64,000 nt of DNA from the NCBI GenBank assembly GCA_051294375.1, contig CM119269.1, positions 17,098,265 to 17,162,264 of the forward strand, in the 5' to 3' direction. This document shows, one piece after another, positions 23,548 through 37,702 of the stretch. Within the stretch, counting starts at the first letter, position 1, and the number at the start of each line of letters is the position of its first letter. A program made the position numbers and the translations under genes. Source of the stretch: Paraspadella gotoi. Taxonomy: Eukaryota; Chaetognatha. Below the pieces are notes generated by a model that saw only the letters and a program-made list of their open reading frames with translations, searched no databases and was not told the DNA's origin.

Positions 23548-23572
23548 NNNNNNNNNNNNNNNNNNNNNNNNN
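23548..23572. other. Assembly gap, 25 N
   Basis: Exactly 25 N, flanked on the left by a CT tract and on the right by the start of inverted segment S. Confidence 0.99.
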
Positions 23573-24739
23573 GTCATTAAGCACGCTTGTCTCGTCACTG
23601 GCTGGACATCCGGGGAGTTGGAGTGTCGGGAGTGGCGGTGGGGTAGAGAGACGGGATGGCGGGGGCGGAAAGTCTGCGGAGAAAAAGGGTTGAGGGGTTG
23701 TATGGGTTTAAAACGATCGGGAAGAGGATGGTAAGGAAGAGAGGGAGATTTAAGACGTAAGAAAGTAGAGAAAAAGTAAGTTAGGTAAGCAGGTGTGACT
23801 ACACTGTGTAGACTTGTAGCATTGTGTAGGACCAACCGCATCAAGTTCAAAAACGTTCAAAGGCGGACCTTTACGTGACAATAATTATAGCCGATTGATA
23901 AGACCCGCTCGACTAGAAAGATTGGAGCGGAGAATCGAATAACAGAGGAAGAAAGCGGATGAGTGAAAGAGAACGATGAGAAGAGAGATACGAGATGAGA
24001 GAGAGAGAGAGAGAAGAGAGAGAGAGAAGAGAAGCAGAGAGAAGAGAGAGGCAGCGAGAGAGGAGCGCTCGACTGCGGAGACAGAGACGAGACGGCTCCA
24101 TCCGAGGAGGAGATCGAAAGTCGTCGTGTATTAGAGCGGATGTCGTCGACATTGGAGACAGACATGGCATCAAAAATGGCATCAATGGTGAGCATCAATT
24201 GTGGTACCAATGGAACCGTCGAATGACCTTTTAAATTAGAAGCGCGTTGATCGGACACCGACGATTTCTCAGCCGAACGTCAAAGATAGGGACAGAGTCA
24301 ATGAAGCAGGGAGGGAGGGGAGAGAGAGAGAGAGAATAGGACTCCCACGACGCTTGATCTCTTGAATGTTCGACGTGAAGAGAGGGGCGAGGAGCATTGG
24401 TCGGCGTCTCTGTCGCGGCGGCCGCGGCGGCGGCGCGGCGCCCGGTGGCGGGAATACTCACACCGTGCGATTTTATGTCTATCAGGGATTAATGCCAACT
24501 CATTTCACGAGTTAAGCGAGTCTTTGTGTCCCTCCCCTGATTCATCTTTTGACTTTCGGCAATGTGAACGAAAAAGTCCGACAAAACACTCACTCTCTCG
24601 TCTCTCTCTCTCTCTCTCTCTCTCCTCTCCTCTCTCCTCTCTCTCTCTCTCTCCCTAAGTTAAAAAAACTTGCCCGGTTTTTCTTGTTCCTTCAGCTTTC
24701 TCCAACCGAAAAACTTCAACCTTGAAACCGGGACTCACA

Positions 24740-24812
<73 letters not shown>

Positions 24813-26045
24813 ACGAAGTAAGTAAAGTTTTCCCCGCATTAACTCTTTCGAATCGCCGGTCGCCGGTCTTCCTCCGAGATGAAAAAATAGCCACTTTTAA
24901 AAAAAGCAGAGAGAGAAAGAGATAGTAATAAAACCCGCGAACTAAACCTGTCGAACCGGGAATAATTATCGAGAGCGGGTAGGTGGGGGGGCGGGGGAGT
25001 GTCGGGGAAGAGGGGAAGAGGGTGGAGGGATTCTGATGGAAGAGGCGGATACCATATATTTTTGCCATCGTATGCAAGAATCATTAATAAGAACGAGTAG
25101 GCTTGAATATTAAAATATAGACCTTTCGTTGGACAAAATGAAATAGACTATATGGAACTAAAGATAGAAGTTAAAAAAGAAGAAGGAAGTAAGATAAATG
25201 CCGAAAATGATATCTTTGTGAAAGGTATTTCTGGAGCAAGTGATTGGAAGATTTCTGTTTTCTTGAAACCCATTCATATCTGTGTCTAAGAATTGTCATG
25301 GGGCATTGCATAAGTTCACCGCCTTATAAGCATAACCCTGTAGCTCATTGATTAATACCATCACCTCATAACTGTCAGATTCCTTGATTTATCCCCAGTT
25401 TCACTATATTTAACGTTTTAGTATAATTATTTTAAGTGACAAATTTCGTTAAAGATGAAAGGCAACCTAAAATGGCCCGATAAGTAAATTCAGGTAGAGA
25501 ATGGAGGTGACATTCATTGTAGAAATTGTTAACGTGATTCCAAAGATAGAAAACTAAATAAGTTATTAAAGAATAAGGAAGTAGAAATTAATGGTTTTTG
25601 AAAAAAGTAGGATAATAAAAGTAATATGGTCGACGCAGGTATAAAGAGACCTCGCTGTCGTTAGGAGAGGAGAAAGAAGCTGAATTGTTTATTGCCGAAG
25701 GAAAAATGAAATATTTTTTCAAAAAGATGAAGAAGCTAAATATCCATAAAAAAAAAGCCGGCTCTTAGTTGAGGCTAATTTTTTTTAACCTCCGAGATTT
25801 TTTTCGGCGATTCTGAGCTTTAGTTTATTTTTATTTTTTTCAGGAAATGAAACGATTAAGACTCAGGATGCAGAAAAAAACGTTAAACACTTTGCTCGGG
25901 CATTTTGTCTGGACCTTTTTTGATAGAGCTTTTGAAAATTGTTTTGCATGTTAAGGACGATTCGTTCTTGATATGGAAAAACATTATTGTATAAGTAAGT
26001 TAGTAATAGATCCTACGATCAATAATCCTTTTTAAAAATCCTTTT
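23573..26045 (+). repeat. Inverted segment S, left arm
   Basis: About 2.4 kb whose reverse complement recurs at 27,525-29,929. The outer ends pair (TCATTAAGC.CGCTTGTCTCG against its inverse at 29,905-29,925). The inner ends pair too: TTTTGATAGAGCTTTTGAAA at about 25,918-25,937 recurs inverted near 27,640. It contains CT/GA tracts and CGG-rich patches. No gene is supported inside it. Confidence 0.88.
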
Positions 26046-26324
26046 TTTCTTTAAAAATTTTCCATTTAACTCAAGTTTTCTAACTTTAAACCGTCCATTT
26101 TTTTTTCATTTTGTCCCCCCCCCGACACAGAAACCATAAACTCCCCCCAGATATTTTCATCTTCTCGGCTTTTAAAGAAAGGCGGTTCCCTGCGACGAGA
26201 ACGGAAAAGACGGACAGAAAAGTGCCCACTTAACGTCACCGACGATGATGACGCCGCAATTAAACCAAACTTTATGTTGACGACTACCGCGCCGCCGAGG
26301 CTCTGGCTCTCTCTCTCTCTCTCT

Positions 26325-26387
<63 letters not shown>

Positions 26388-27076
26388 CCTCGCTCTTGCC
26401 TTCGTCCAAGCGCTCAGAAGAAGGTTCGTAAGAGTTCTAATGAAGTTTCGATTACTACACAGAATTGTTTAAATTATTACATATTACTTGTCATAACACA
26501 TGTTCTTTTATAAATATTTGAAATTAGGCTCTCAACTTATCCAAGTGCGCTTGACCGAATGGAACCCAAACGGTTGCGCCAGTTATCGTCATCGCAGGGC
26601 TCGTCGTCGTCGTCGTCGTCGTCATCGTCACCAAAGTTGGACAATGAAAACAACGAAAACAAAGAAATGAGACGCTGACGAAAACGCGCCACCAAAAAAA
26701 AAAAAAAAAAAAAAAAACTCCCAACACTTTTTTTCGTTCTGAATTCGAATCTTGAAAAAAGTGAGGTCGATGAATCGTTCGAGTCCTTACCTTTCTCTCC
26801 TTCTCTCTCACTCGAAGGGAAGAAGATCGAAGCGACGAGAGTGAATGAGTATTTACATTTGCAGAAAGCGACGGTTAAGAAACGCCAGAGGCGTCGGCGG
26901 CGTCGGCGGCGCCGGCGCGCGTCGCCGGCCCCGCGCCTATTACCGCAAATGGCCACCTGCGTCACTTCGTCTCTTTAAAAAACCCATTAAAAATCATTTG
27001 TTTTCCGTCGGACTGAGAAGAGAAGTTAAGGACGGCCGCTCTTTGCCGATTTCTCTCTCTCTCCTTCTCTCTCTCT

Positions 27077-27117
<41 letters not shown>

Positions 27118-27170
27118 CTGCTCTCTCCTCTCTCTCTCTCTCTTTCTCTCTCTCTCCGCTAATTGTGACT
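26046..27170 (+). repeat. Duplicated segment A, right copy
   Basis: Direct repeat of 22,440-23,547, from CCATTTAACTCAAGTTTTCT to the final CT tract. It forms most of the loop between the two arms of S. Confidence 0.85.
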
Positions 27171-27409
27171 AATTATTATAGCTTTAAAAAAGGTTTTTAA
27201 AGAGACGGACGAAAGAGTTGAAAGTCCGTCGGCGAAGGCGCTGCTGTGTCGGGCGCCACCGTCCTTGTTAGAACGCCAATAATCGACGTCGCGAAACCTA
27301 TCACGCGCTTTGAAACGATGTTACTCGAATCGGCGCCGAGGAATTCGCGATTCAAGGACGCGTTATAAAACAAAAAGACTTGAAGTAGAAAAATGTCAGA
27401 GATTTTTTT

Positions 27410-27454
<45 letters not shown>

Positions 27455-27459
27455 CTCCT

Positions 27460-27491
<32 letters not shown>

Positions 27492-27524
27492 CTTCTCTCT
27501 CTCTCTCTCTCCCAAAAAAAAAAA
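27171..27524. other. Unique loop sequence between inverted arms
   Basis: About 350 bp with CpG-rich unique sequence (27,200-27,370) and a CT tract (27,414-27,512). No gene seen. Confidence 0.6.
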
Positions 27525-29929
<2,405 letters not shown>

Positions 29930-31225
29930 TCCACGGTTGAAAAAGTCTTGTCATATTCACGACAACGACAAAGTCGAGGAGTTGGAGGAGGAGGAGGAGG
30001 AGGAGGAGGATGAGTTGTGAAAGGATGAGGAAGACTGTGGAAGAGAAGGAGGGAATGAGGAATGGAAAAAAAATGTGGGTGGAGAGTGGGAAAGGAATGA
30101 GAAGATAAAGAGAAAAGAGTGAAAGGACGATAGAGATTGAAGAGAGGAAAATGTTATGGGGCATCGAAAATGGAGAAATGTTATAAGTAATGGAAAACAA
30201 ACTAATACTTGAAGGAAAATATTAGAAAAAAAGAACGAACGTGAAAAAATGGTGAAAACTCAAAATTTCCGCGATTATTAACCGAAAAAAAGAAACGTAA
30301 AAACTAATTATAATAAATTGATATATAAAATTTTAAAATATATTTAAATTAATATTGATTATAGCTAAGAAAGAGAAATTGAAAAATAACATTGAATGAT
30401 CAAATTTTCAACTATGGACGGATAAAGTTTCAGATCGCGTTTAAAATCCGACGACGACGACGCCGCGCCAAACCGGCGACGATGCGGACTCTGCCGCTCT
30501 CGAAGCCGGCGCCTAATCCCTTCGGGGCGCTCGTGCGGAAGAGAAGGAGGTGCGGCCGTAGGGAGAGAGGACTGAGGAGCAAGCCCTGGTGTAAAGGGCG
30601 AAAGTTTTGGGCTGGAGTGGGTGTCCTCGAGCCGGAGATGGAGTCATGGGTGGGATCCTGGAGCAATGGGCGAGAGCTGGAGTGCGAGGCGACGGGGCGT
30701 GGCCCTGGAGCGAAGGGCGGCGACTAGAGAGAACCGACGTCACGGTCCGTCTCTTTCTGGTCAAAACAAGATCCTCCTCTTTTGTATCTCTGTCTCCCTG
30801 GGCGAGGCGAACGGTCGGGAGTGACGAGGATAGGGTCGGGTGGGGACTGGGGAGCAAAGGGTGAGGCAGGGGAGATCTTGTAGAGTGAGGTGACCTCAAA
30901 GCTTAGAGTTGAAACTTACTATAAGAAATTCAAGCTCTTCTCATTTAGAATCGCTCCGCCCGCTAAACTCTTCGAGCAAAAAAAGGTGAGCTTACCAAGC
31001 AGAAGGTCGAAAGTGCTTGAGGGTGAGATTCGTTCAAACTTCGTCGACCCGTGGGTCTTGACCGATGACCGTTTGACCTCGCGAAGCCAGCGCGTGATGA
31101 GGCAGTTAATATTTGGGAAAGAACTTGGATGGGGAAAGTTAATCTTGGATTGGAAGAATACAAAAAAAAATATAAGCATTTAAGCTTTATGGTAAGCACC
31201 GATAATACAACCCCGGGACCCCTTC

Positions 31226-31315
<90 letters not shown>

Positions 31316-31332
31316 GCACATGCCCTCCCAAT
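29930..31332. other. Intergenic, low-complexity
   Basis: Contains GAG triplet repeats (29,985-30,010), a GC-rich stretch (30,430-30,870) open on both strands but with no domain, and CT tracts (31,228-31,312) leading to a gap. No exon supported. Confidence 0.5.
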
Positions 31333-31367
31333 NNNNNNNNNNNNNNNNNNNNNNNNNNNNNNNNNNN
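31333..31367. other. Assembly gap, 35 N
   Basis: A run of 35 N right after a CT tract. Confidence 0.99.
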
Positions 31368-31707
31368 GGAGATGAATAATGAACATATTTACAGCCAACT
31401 AAAGTCCATTCATGTAATAAACAAAAATGATATAAAAGGTTTCGACAAATCGAGTTCTCCCTGTACCGCGCGTTGGTTCAGCTTATTGAGCCAATCGTTT
31501 TCGACCCAAAGGAGACGAACCTCGTTACAGTCTTCGCCTTTGTCGCCATGGCGACGAAGAAGGTCTTCGAGGCGATGGTCGTCATTTTCGTCGTCGTCAC
31601 TGTCGTCGTCGTTCTGTCGTCCCAGGCTGGATCGGTGTCGTCGTCATCTTCGTCATCATAGTCGTCGACAGTTTGCCCTGAAGTTTACGGAACAAAACTC
31701 GTCGCCA

Positions 31708-31751
<44 letters not shown>

Positions 31752-31814
31752 TTTGTCCCTGGCGAAAAAATTTGCATTCGCGTCTGTAATTGTTGAAGAT
31801 TTTTTTAGGGAGGA
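31368..31814. other. Trinucleotide-rich stretch between gaps
   Basis: Contains TCG/TCA triplet runs (31,600-31,745), which would be Asp runs on minus. A roughly 75-codon minus open frame continues from an Asp-rich part into more complex residues. I treat it as an unproven exon candidate. Confidence 0.5.
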
Positions 31815-32657
31815 NNNNNNNNNNNNNNNNNNNNNNNNNNNNNNNNNNNNNNNNNNNNNNNNNNNNNNNNNNNNNNNNNNNNNNNNNNNNNNNNNNNNNN
31901 NNNNNNNNNNNNNNNNNNNNNNNNNNNNNNNNNNNNNNNNNNNNNNNNNNNNNNNNNNNNNNNNNNNNNNNNNNNNNNNNNNNNNNNNNNNNNNNNNNNN
32001 NNNNNNNNNNNNNNNNNNNNNNNNNNNNNNNNNNNNNNNNNNNNNNNNNNNNNNNNNNNNNNNNNNNNNNNNNNNNNNNNNNNNNNNNNNNNNNNNNNNN
32101 NNNNNNNNNNNNNNNNNNNNNNNNNNNNNNNNNNNNNNNNNNNNNNNNNNNNNNNNNNNNNNNNNNNNNNNNNNNNNNNNNNNNNNNNNNNNNNNNNNNN
32201 NNNNNNNNNNNNNNNNNNNNNNNNNNNNNNNNNNNNNNNNNNNNNNNNNNNNNNNNNNNNNNNNNNNNNNNNNNNNNNNNNNNNNNNNNNNNNNNNNNNN
32301 NNNNNNNNNNNNNNNNNNNNNNNNNNNNNNNNNNNNNNNNNNNNNNNNNNNNNNNNNNNNNNNNNNNNNNNNNNNNNNNNNNNNNNNNNNNNNNNNNNNN
32401 NNNNNNNNNNNNNNNNNNNNNNNNNNNNNNNNNNNNNNNNNNNNNNNNNNNNNNNNNNNNNNNNNNNNNNNNNNNNNNNNNNNNNNNNNNNNNNNNNNNN
32501 NNNNNNNNNNNNNNNNNNNNNNNNNNNNNNNNNNNNNNNNNNNNNNNNNNNNNNNNNNNNNNNNNNNNNNNNNNNNNNNNNNNNNNNNNNNNNNNNNNNN
32601 NNNNNNNNNNNNNNNNNNNNNNNNNNNNNNNNNNNNNNNNNNNNNNNNNNNNNNNNN
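31815..32657. other. Assembly gap, 843 N
   Basis: The largest gap in the window. Long open frames spanning it consist of X residues and are meaningless. Confidence 0.99.
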
Positions 32658-35300
32658 CCCTTTCTCACCCCTATTAAATATTCCCAGAATCCCCCTTTTT
32701 TTTTCAAATTTTCATTTTCCTCTTAACTTTTAAATCATATTCTTCATCCCCTTAAATCCTGAAAACCTATCCTAGAAAATAGGAAAATTTAATTGAATAA
32801 TATATAATAAATAATTAGATTTTTCTTTAAATTCTACATGAATTTCCTCATTTCCAAATTTTTTTTAATTTTTGGTATCTAACATTCTAATTTGATTATT
32901 ATTTAAAACTACTTTCCCCTCTCTCCGTCTCGATCATATTTAAATCACTTGTCATTTTAATTCCCTAGTAAAATTTCCCTACTTCACAGGAGTTCCATCC
33001 TTTTTCCCATTTCCTAATTGCTTCTTTAAATTTTTCAACCGACGCATCCCTCCCCCCTTCTCCTTTAATATTAAGTCGCGAGTCTTTTTTTCAGCGGAGT
33101 GATAAGTTGTTTAGTCTGCCATCAAATTCAAAAACTAAAAAAAAATACTAAATTTTCTGTTTCTGCGTGGCTTTACATATTCTTCATAATTTCTATCAAG
33201 CCATACTAGTTATATTCTTTCGCATATTTATACCAAATCAAATGCGTCTTTTACGTATTACACAGCTTTTCGGTGCGCCGCAATGATTAAAAATGTTTTT
33301 CTCAGGATTCTGGACTCTCATGAAGTCATATACTCTTAAACCAAAAAAAAATAACGAAAACAAAGAAGAAAAGAATTGTTCTTCTTTGGTCTTTTCGCCG
33401 TTGGCACGTTTCCGAAAGAACGCTCGCCTTTTTCTTATTTCTTTTTACACTTTTCCCTCTTCTTTCACTGATCCTTTCTTTTTCTTTCTTATTATGAACA
33501 TTCTCATTCCTATTCCACTTTTCTCTCTTTCTTACACTAATTTTTCCTTATTCTTATTTCACTTTCCGCTTTTCTTTCCGGAATCCATTCTTTTTCTTTC
33601 TTATTTTGAACATTTTTATTCATATTCCACTTTTCCCTCTTTCCTTCACTGTTTCTTTCTTTTTCTGTCTTATTTTATTCTTATTTCTTATTCCACTTTT
33701 CGGATTCTTTCTTTTTTCTTGCTTTTCCCGCAATTCCCCTCTTCTTACATCCCCATTTCGCAGTCCCAGAGTTATCTATAATCCCATGAATAATCTCTTA
33801 TAATCATAATTAGTTCATCTACTTCAGCGTAAACCGTCAACAGTAAGTTCTACAAACTTCATCTCAATAACAATATCAACAACAACAACAACAACAACCA
33901 CAACAACGAGGACCACAACGACAACGACTGCACGAATTCATCCACCATTTGGACGTCGACCCGAAGATTTCAACCTCCTTCGTAGATTTATGCAAATGAG
34001 GAGGATGCGCCGCCGTAAAAATCCTTCCGCGCGAGAATTCTGACTATCTCTGAACTCTCTCGATGATCCTCTCTGCTTGCAGAGGATGCATCCCTGACTT
34101 CTCCTACTCTCTTCTCTCCTGCCTCCTACTCTCTCTCTCTCTCTGCGTACTCTCTCCAGAGAGGCGTATATCCGAGAGACCTAGCGCGAAAGAGAGAGGG
34201 AAGGAAAGAGGAGGGAAGGGCATCGATAATTAGAGAGAATTGGAAAACAGATTTATCACAATCTGGTCGGATTCAATGAAACACCTCCGAATTTAAGCCT
34301 ACAGCAAAGAATAAGTGGCGATCAGCAGGAAAGAAAACGAGACGAAAAGAATCCCAGAGACTCTATTCTCAGGCGTAGCATCTTCTCTCTCTCATCTCGT
34401 GACTTCTTTCTCTCTACTCCTCTCAAGCATTCTATAGACTTACGAGTTCTCCTCGTCAATCTGCTCAGTGCTTCTTTTTATTTCAGAATCTCTCTTACTA
34501 TCTCTCTACCTCTTCTCCCCTCTTCTGACTCCTTCTCGCATCTGTTCTTGACCTCTCTTCCTCCTTCTCTCTCTCCTCTCCTTCCCTGCTACTACTGCCA
34601 CTCTTCCACCCCGTCTCTCTCTCTCCATATCAACCTTTCCTATACCTCGTGTCTATGAGGAATAAAATTGGTGAAACGTCCTCTCTACGAACTAACCTTC
34701 CCCCTTATGAATCGACTCCACGCCGACCCACTCCCACGCTAGAGTCGTCTGTGGACCCACAGACGTGCCCACGCCCACCAGACCCGATTTTGCACAGCAC
34801 CCCACCGTCCCTCTATCCATGTCCTTTTGGTTACCGTAGCCTCGCGTTTTAATAAAAAAGAAGATGTTTCATCCGTTTACTTTGTTCATGGCGTCCATAT
34901 CTACAGATCTAAACAAAATTTGTTCCTAACAATACTTCCTTCCTCTACCAATCCCGCGTGTCTCTTTCCTAATTCCACACTATAGTCTCTTACCACCAAT
35001 CACCATCAATTATGAGCCAACATACCACAGGCCGACCTAACTTATTTTATTTTTGTACCTAATAGGTTTTCATAGCATGGCTTTGAAAGACCCTTATTCT
35101 CACTCATCTCACTCATGAGACCCTCCTACTCCCCCCTCCCCTGACTCACTTCACGATGCCACGTTAATAAATAAACGACCACCCAATTACTCCCACCCAC
35201 GATCCCTTCTACCTCCAAATCCGAGACCTGCGCGCCCTTGTCTCAAAAACTCCCGCACGCGCTCTTCTGGCTCAGTTCGCGCGTAGGAGTTTTAGCTATG
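32658..35300. other. Intergenic, pyrimidine-rich, no gene seen
   Basis: Includes a degenerate tandem repeat of ~110-bp units rich in TTTC/CTTATT at 33,430-33,720 (TTCTTTTTCTTTCTTATT and CCACTTTTCYCTCTTTC recur). It also includes CAA triplets (33,875-33,925) and CT-rich sequence (34,090-34,630). The 162-aa Phe/Ser/Leu-rich open frame at 33,293-33,781 is the translation of this repeat. Confidence 0.55.
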
Positions 35301-35329
35301 AATTTTTAATTTAAAAACTCTAACAGCTT

Positions 35330-35640
35330 CATTTCAGACTGCCTTTCTCGGCACCGACCGCGGGGCTCTTTTGCTCCTGGGCGCGGCACGTGCCCCGAGG
35401 CGCGTCGACTGCGCGGACGCCGCCGCGCCACGAGCCGCCGGAGCCATCCCGCCCCGACACCGCCCTACGCCCGGCCCCCGCCCCGCCGGACCGCCGCCGG
35501 CGCCGGACGGGGCGTCCGAGAGCCACCGCCGAGATCAAAAAGCCCGGGCGTCAGGTTGCCGAGAACGCAGCATCACAGCTCAGCGGCCAAGGATTTAAGA
35601 TTTTTTCGGGCCGAGGGAGGTAGGCGGAGCTAGACGGCAC
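35330..35640. other. GC-rich CpG island-like block
   Basis: About 300 bp strikingly richer in GC and CpG than its surroundings (CGCCGCCGG-type words), open in three frames because GC-rich sequence has few stops. It could be a promoter or first exon, but I find no conserved product. Confidence 0.45.
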
Positions 35641-35664
35641 GATCGGACGAGGGATTGTCGCGAC

Positions 35665-35820
35665 GAGAGAGAGAGAGAGGAGAGACTGAGGTAAGAGGAG
35701 GAGAAGAAGAGAGAGAGAGAGATACGCAAGAGAGAGAAGAAGAATCCTTTATATAACGAGCCATTGTGCGAAGGGGCGGTGGGAGACGAAGGGAGAGGAG
35801 CGATACAGAGACTAAGAGAG

Positions 35821-35852
<32 letters not shown>

Positions 35853-35915
35853 GAGAGAGAGAGAGGAGAGTAGAGAGAGAGAGAAAGGGAGAGAGAGAGA
35901 ATAGAGGAGAGAAGA

Positions 35916-35985
<70 letters not shown>
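35665..35985. repeat. (GA)n microsatellite cluster
   Basis: Interrupted GA repeats for about 320 bp, ending in a pure run of ~30 units. It is followed 130 bp later by a CT run of opposite strand bias (36,118-36,222). Confidence 0.92.
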
Positions 35986-36117
35986 AGCGAAGAATAGGAG
36001 TCTTGGGATCTTTGTGTTTTTTCTTTGTGATCGCATCTTTGTGAAGGCTTTAAATTCGATGGTTGTTTATCTGGAATCGAGATGGAAAACGATTCCAATT
36101 CTTTTTCGCCCCCCCTT

Positions 36118-36134
36118 TCTTCTCTCTCTCTCTA

Positions 36135-36222
<88 letters not shown>
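36118..36222. repeat. (CT)n microsatellite
   Basis: About 50 CT units facing the GA array at 35,665-35,985. Together they form an imperfect inverted pair able to fold into a GA/CT hairpin. Confidence 0.92.
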
Positions 36223-36225
<3 letters not shown>

Positions 36226-36339
36226 CGGTTTAGCTTCGCGTCCCCGCTTTTGCGTCATTTCCCTTTGGGGCTTAAATCCGAATCCGACTTCGATTGAAGA
36301 CTAAATTCGTCGCGAAATAACGGATTCGGCGAACAAATA

Positions 36340-36640
36340 AGTACCGGCACCGGAATACGGTGCTGGATTGCGGCGCTGTATTGCGGCGCTGTAAATCGGC
36401 CTGAAAAGGGGGCTAAAATGTGAGGCGCTCAATAAACGAGAGCAAAATATTAGAAATAAAAAACCCCGCTGAAAACAGGCGCTAGATAGGGGAGCTGGAA
36501 TAAGTCCATAGAACTAGGTGCGCTGAAACCGAGAGCTGAAAAGCAGAACACAACCGGGCACTGGATAGTAGCGCCCGAAACGGGCGCTCGAAACTTGAGC
36601 TGGAAACTGACACTGGAAACCGTTGACGTGCGATGCTGGC
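36340..36640 (+). repeat. Degenerate GGCGCTG-type tandem repeat
   Basis: About 15-20 diverged units built on GGCGCTG(G/T)AAA, e.g. GGTGCTGGATTGC, GGCGCTGTATTGC, GGGAGCTGGAATA, GGGCACTGGATAG. Period 13-17. Noncoding, function unknown. Confidence 0.7.
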
Positions 36641-36770
36641 GTTCTCAGTTTACTCTGTACTCAAGTGATCTAGTTCTTACTGTTCATTGATATTTGTTAC
36701 ACAAGATGTCAATAATAGCGAAGGACGTTTCGGTTGGCCGCAAATTTCCTCTTCTAACGAATGACGATGG

Positions 36771-37163
36771 TTAGCCCTTGCCATATATCAAAAGCTTTTA
36801 AATCAAAAAACTAGTATTGTGTAAAAGGTTCTCATTCATCATACAAATTTTTTGAACATTTTTGTTTTAATTTACAGTAAATGCTGCCAATGGTAAAAAA
36901 TTGACTTTTTGAGCAATATCTTTTAAAGCTTTATTGTTAGAGGGAAGAAACCCAATCTCTCTTGTAGAGCGGAAAAAAATGACTAATGACTATAACTATG
37001 TTGTATGACTATGTTGTATGACTATGACTATGACTATGTTACATATCTTGCATTATAAATTAAGTTATGTTTTACCAAGTAAATTTTTTTTAAAAAAACT
37101 TATTGTTTTACACAATACTAGTTTTTTTGATTTAAAAAACTTTTGATATATGGCAAGGGCTAA
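36771..37163. mobile_element. 393-bp MITE with TIRs and 6-bp target duplication
   Basis: Terminal inverted repeats of ~60 bp begin TTAGCCCTTGCCATATAT and end ATATATGGCAAGGGCTAA. They continue through TCAAAAA(A)CTAGTATTGTG and its inverse near 37,115. CGATGG flanks both ends (36,765-36,770 and 37,164-37,169). The centre holds a small GACTATGTTGTAT repeat. No coding capacity. Confidence 0.88.
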
Positions 37164-37702
37164 CGATGGTGTCTCCAAGTAATCTCCTTTCAAATCTCTC
37201 TTTAACTCTGAAGCAAAGAGATCAATCGATCCAAAATGGCGTCTTGTAGATTATGAAAAGATGTTCAGCCGCGGAATCGATTCACTCTTACGAATAATTG
37301 GAGGGTCGACATATAATTGTTAGTCACAGCGTTACGCAAAGGGAACCTATGAATTTGTTCTTATGAATTTGCTAAAAGTTAAAAGCTGCACGTCCACACG
37401 TTTCGAGCCTGTCTGGGCTAAATTTATCTGCATGTATCGATTTTACACATCTTTTGTGCATACTGTTTGACTGTGAGTTCGTTCGATTTAGAGATTTTAA
37501 AATGGATACCGAATTTGTTTGAAAATCATTTTGGCAAAAATTTCGGGCAATTGACTTCAACTTCGACGCCGGTGGCGAAGTTTTGGTCAAAGGACATCAT
37601 TCCTCACCTAATTTGCCCTGATGTCACAAATTGGTATAAATACGAGAGAAAATTCAGAAAAAGAAATTGTGGGCATTGTGTTAAAAAGTTTTAAAAAAAA
37701 GG

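Noticed and set aside
31129-32733. Open frames of 295-534 codons across 31.1-32.7 kb
   Set aside because: They exist only because 843 N were translated as X. There is no real sequence between the ends.
33293-33781. 162-aa Phe/Ser/Leu-rich open frame
   Set aside because: Translation of a pyrimidine-rich degenerate tandem repeat. It looks like a membrane protein but has no domain, introns or homologous pattern.
35371-35623. GC-rich open frames on both strands
   Set aside because: Pro/Ala/Arg-rich, open in several frames because stop codons are rare in GC-rich DNA. No conserved product.
37372-37694. Open frames just upstream of the GPCR
   Set aside because: They overlap on both strands, end before the GPCR start and show no transmembrane or domain features.
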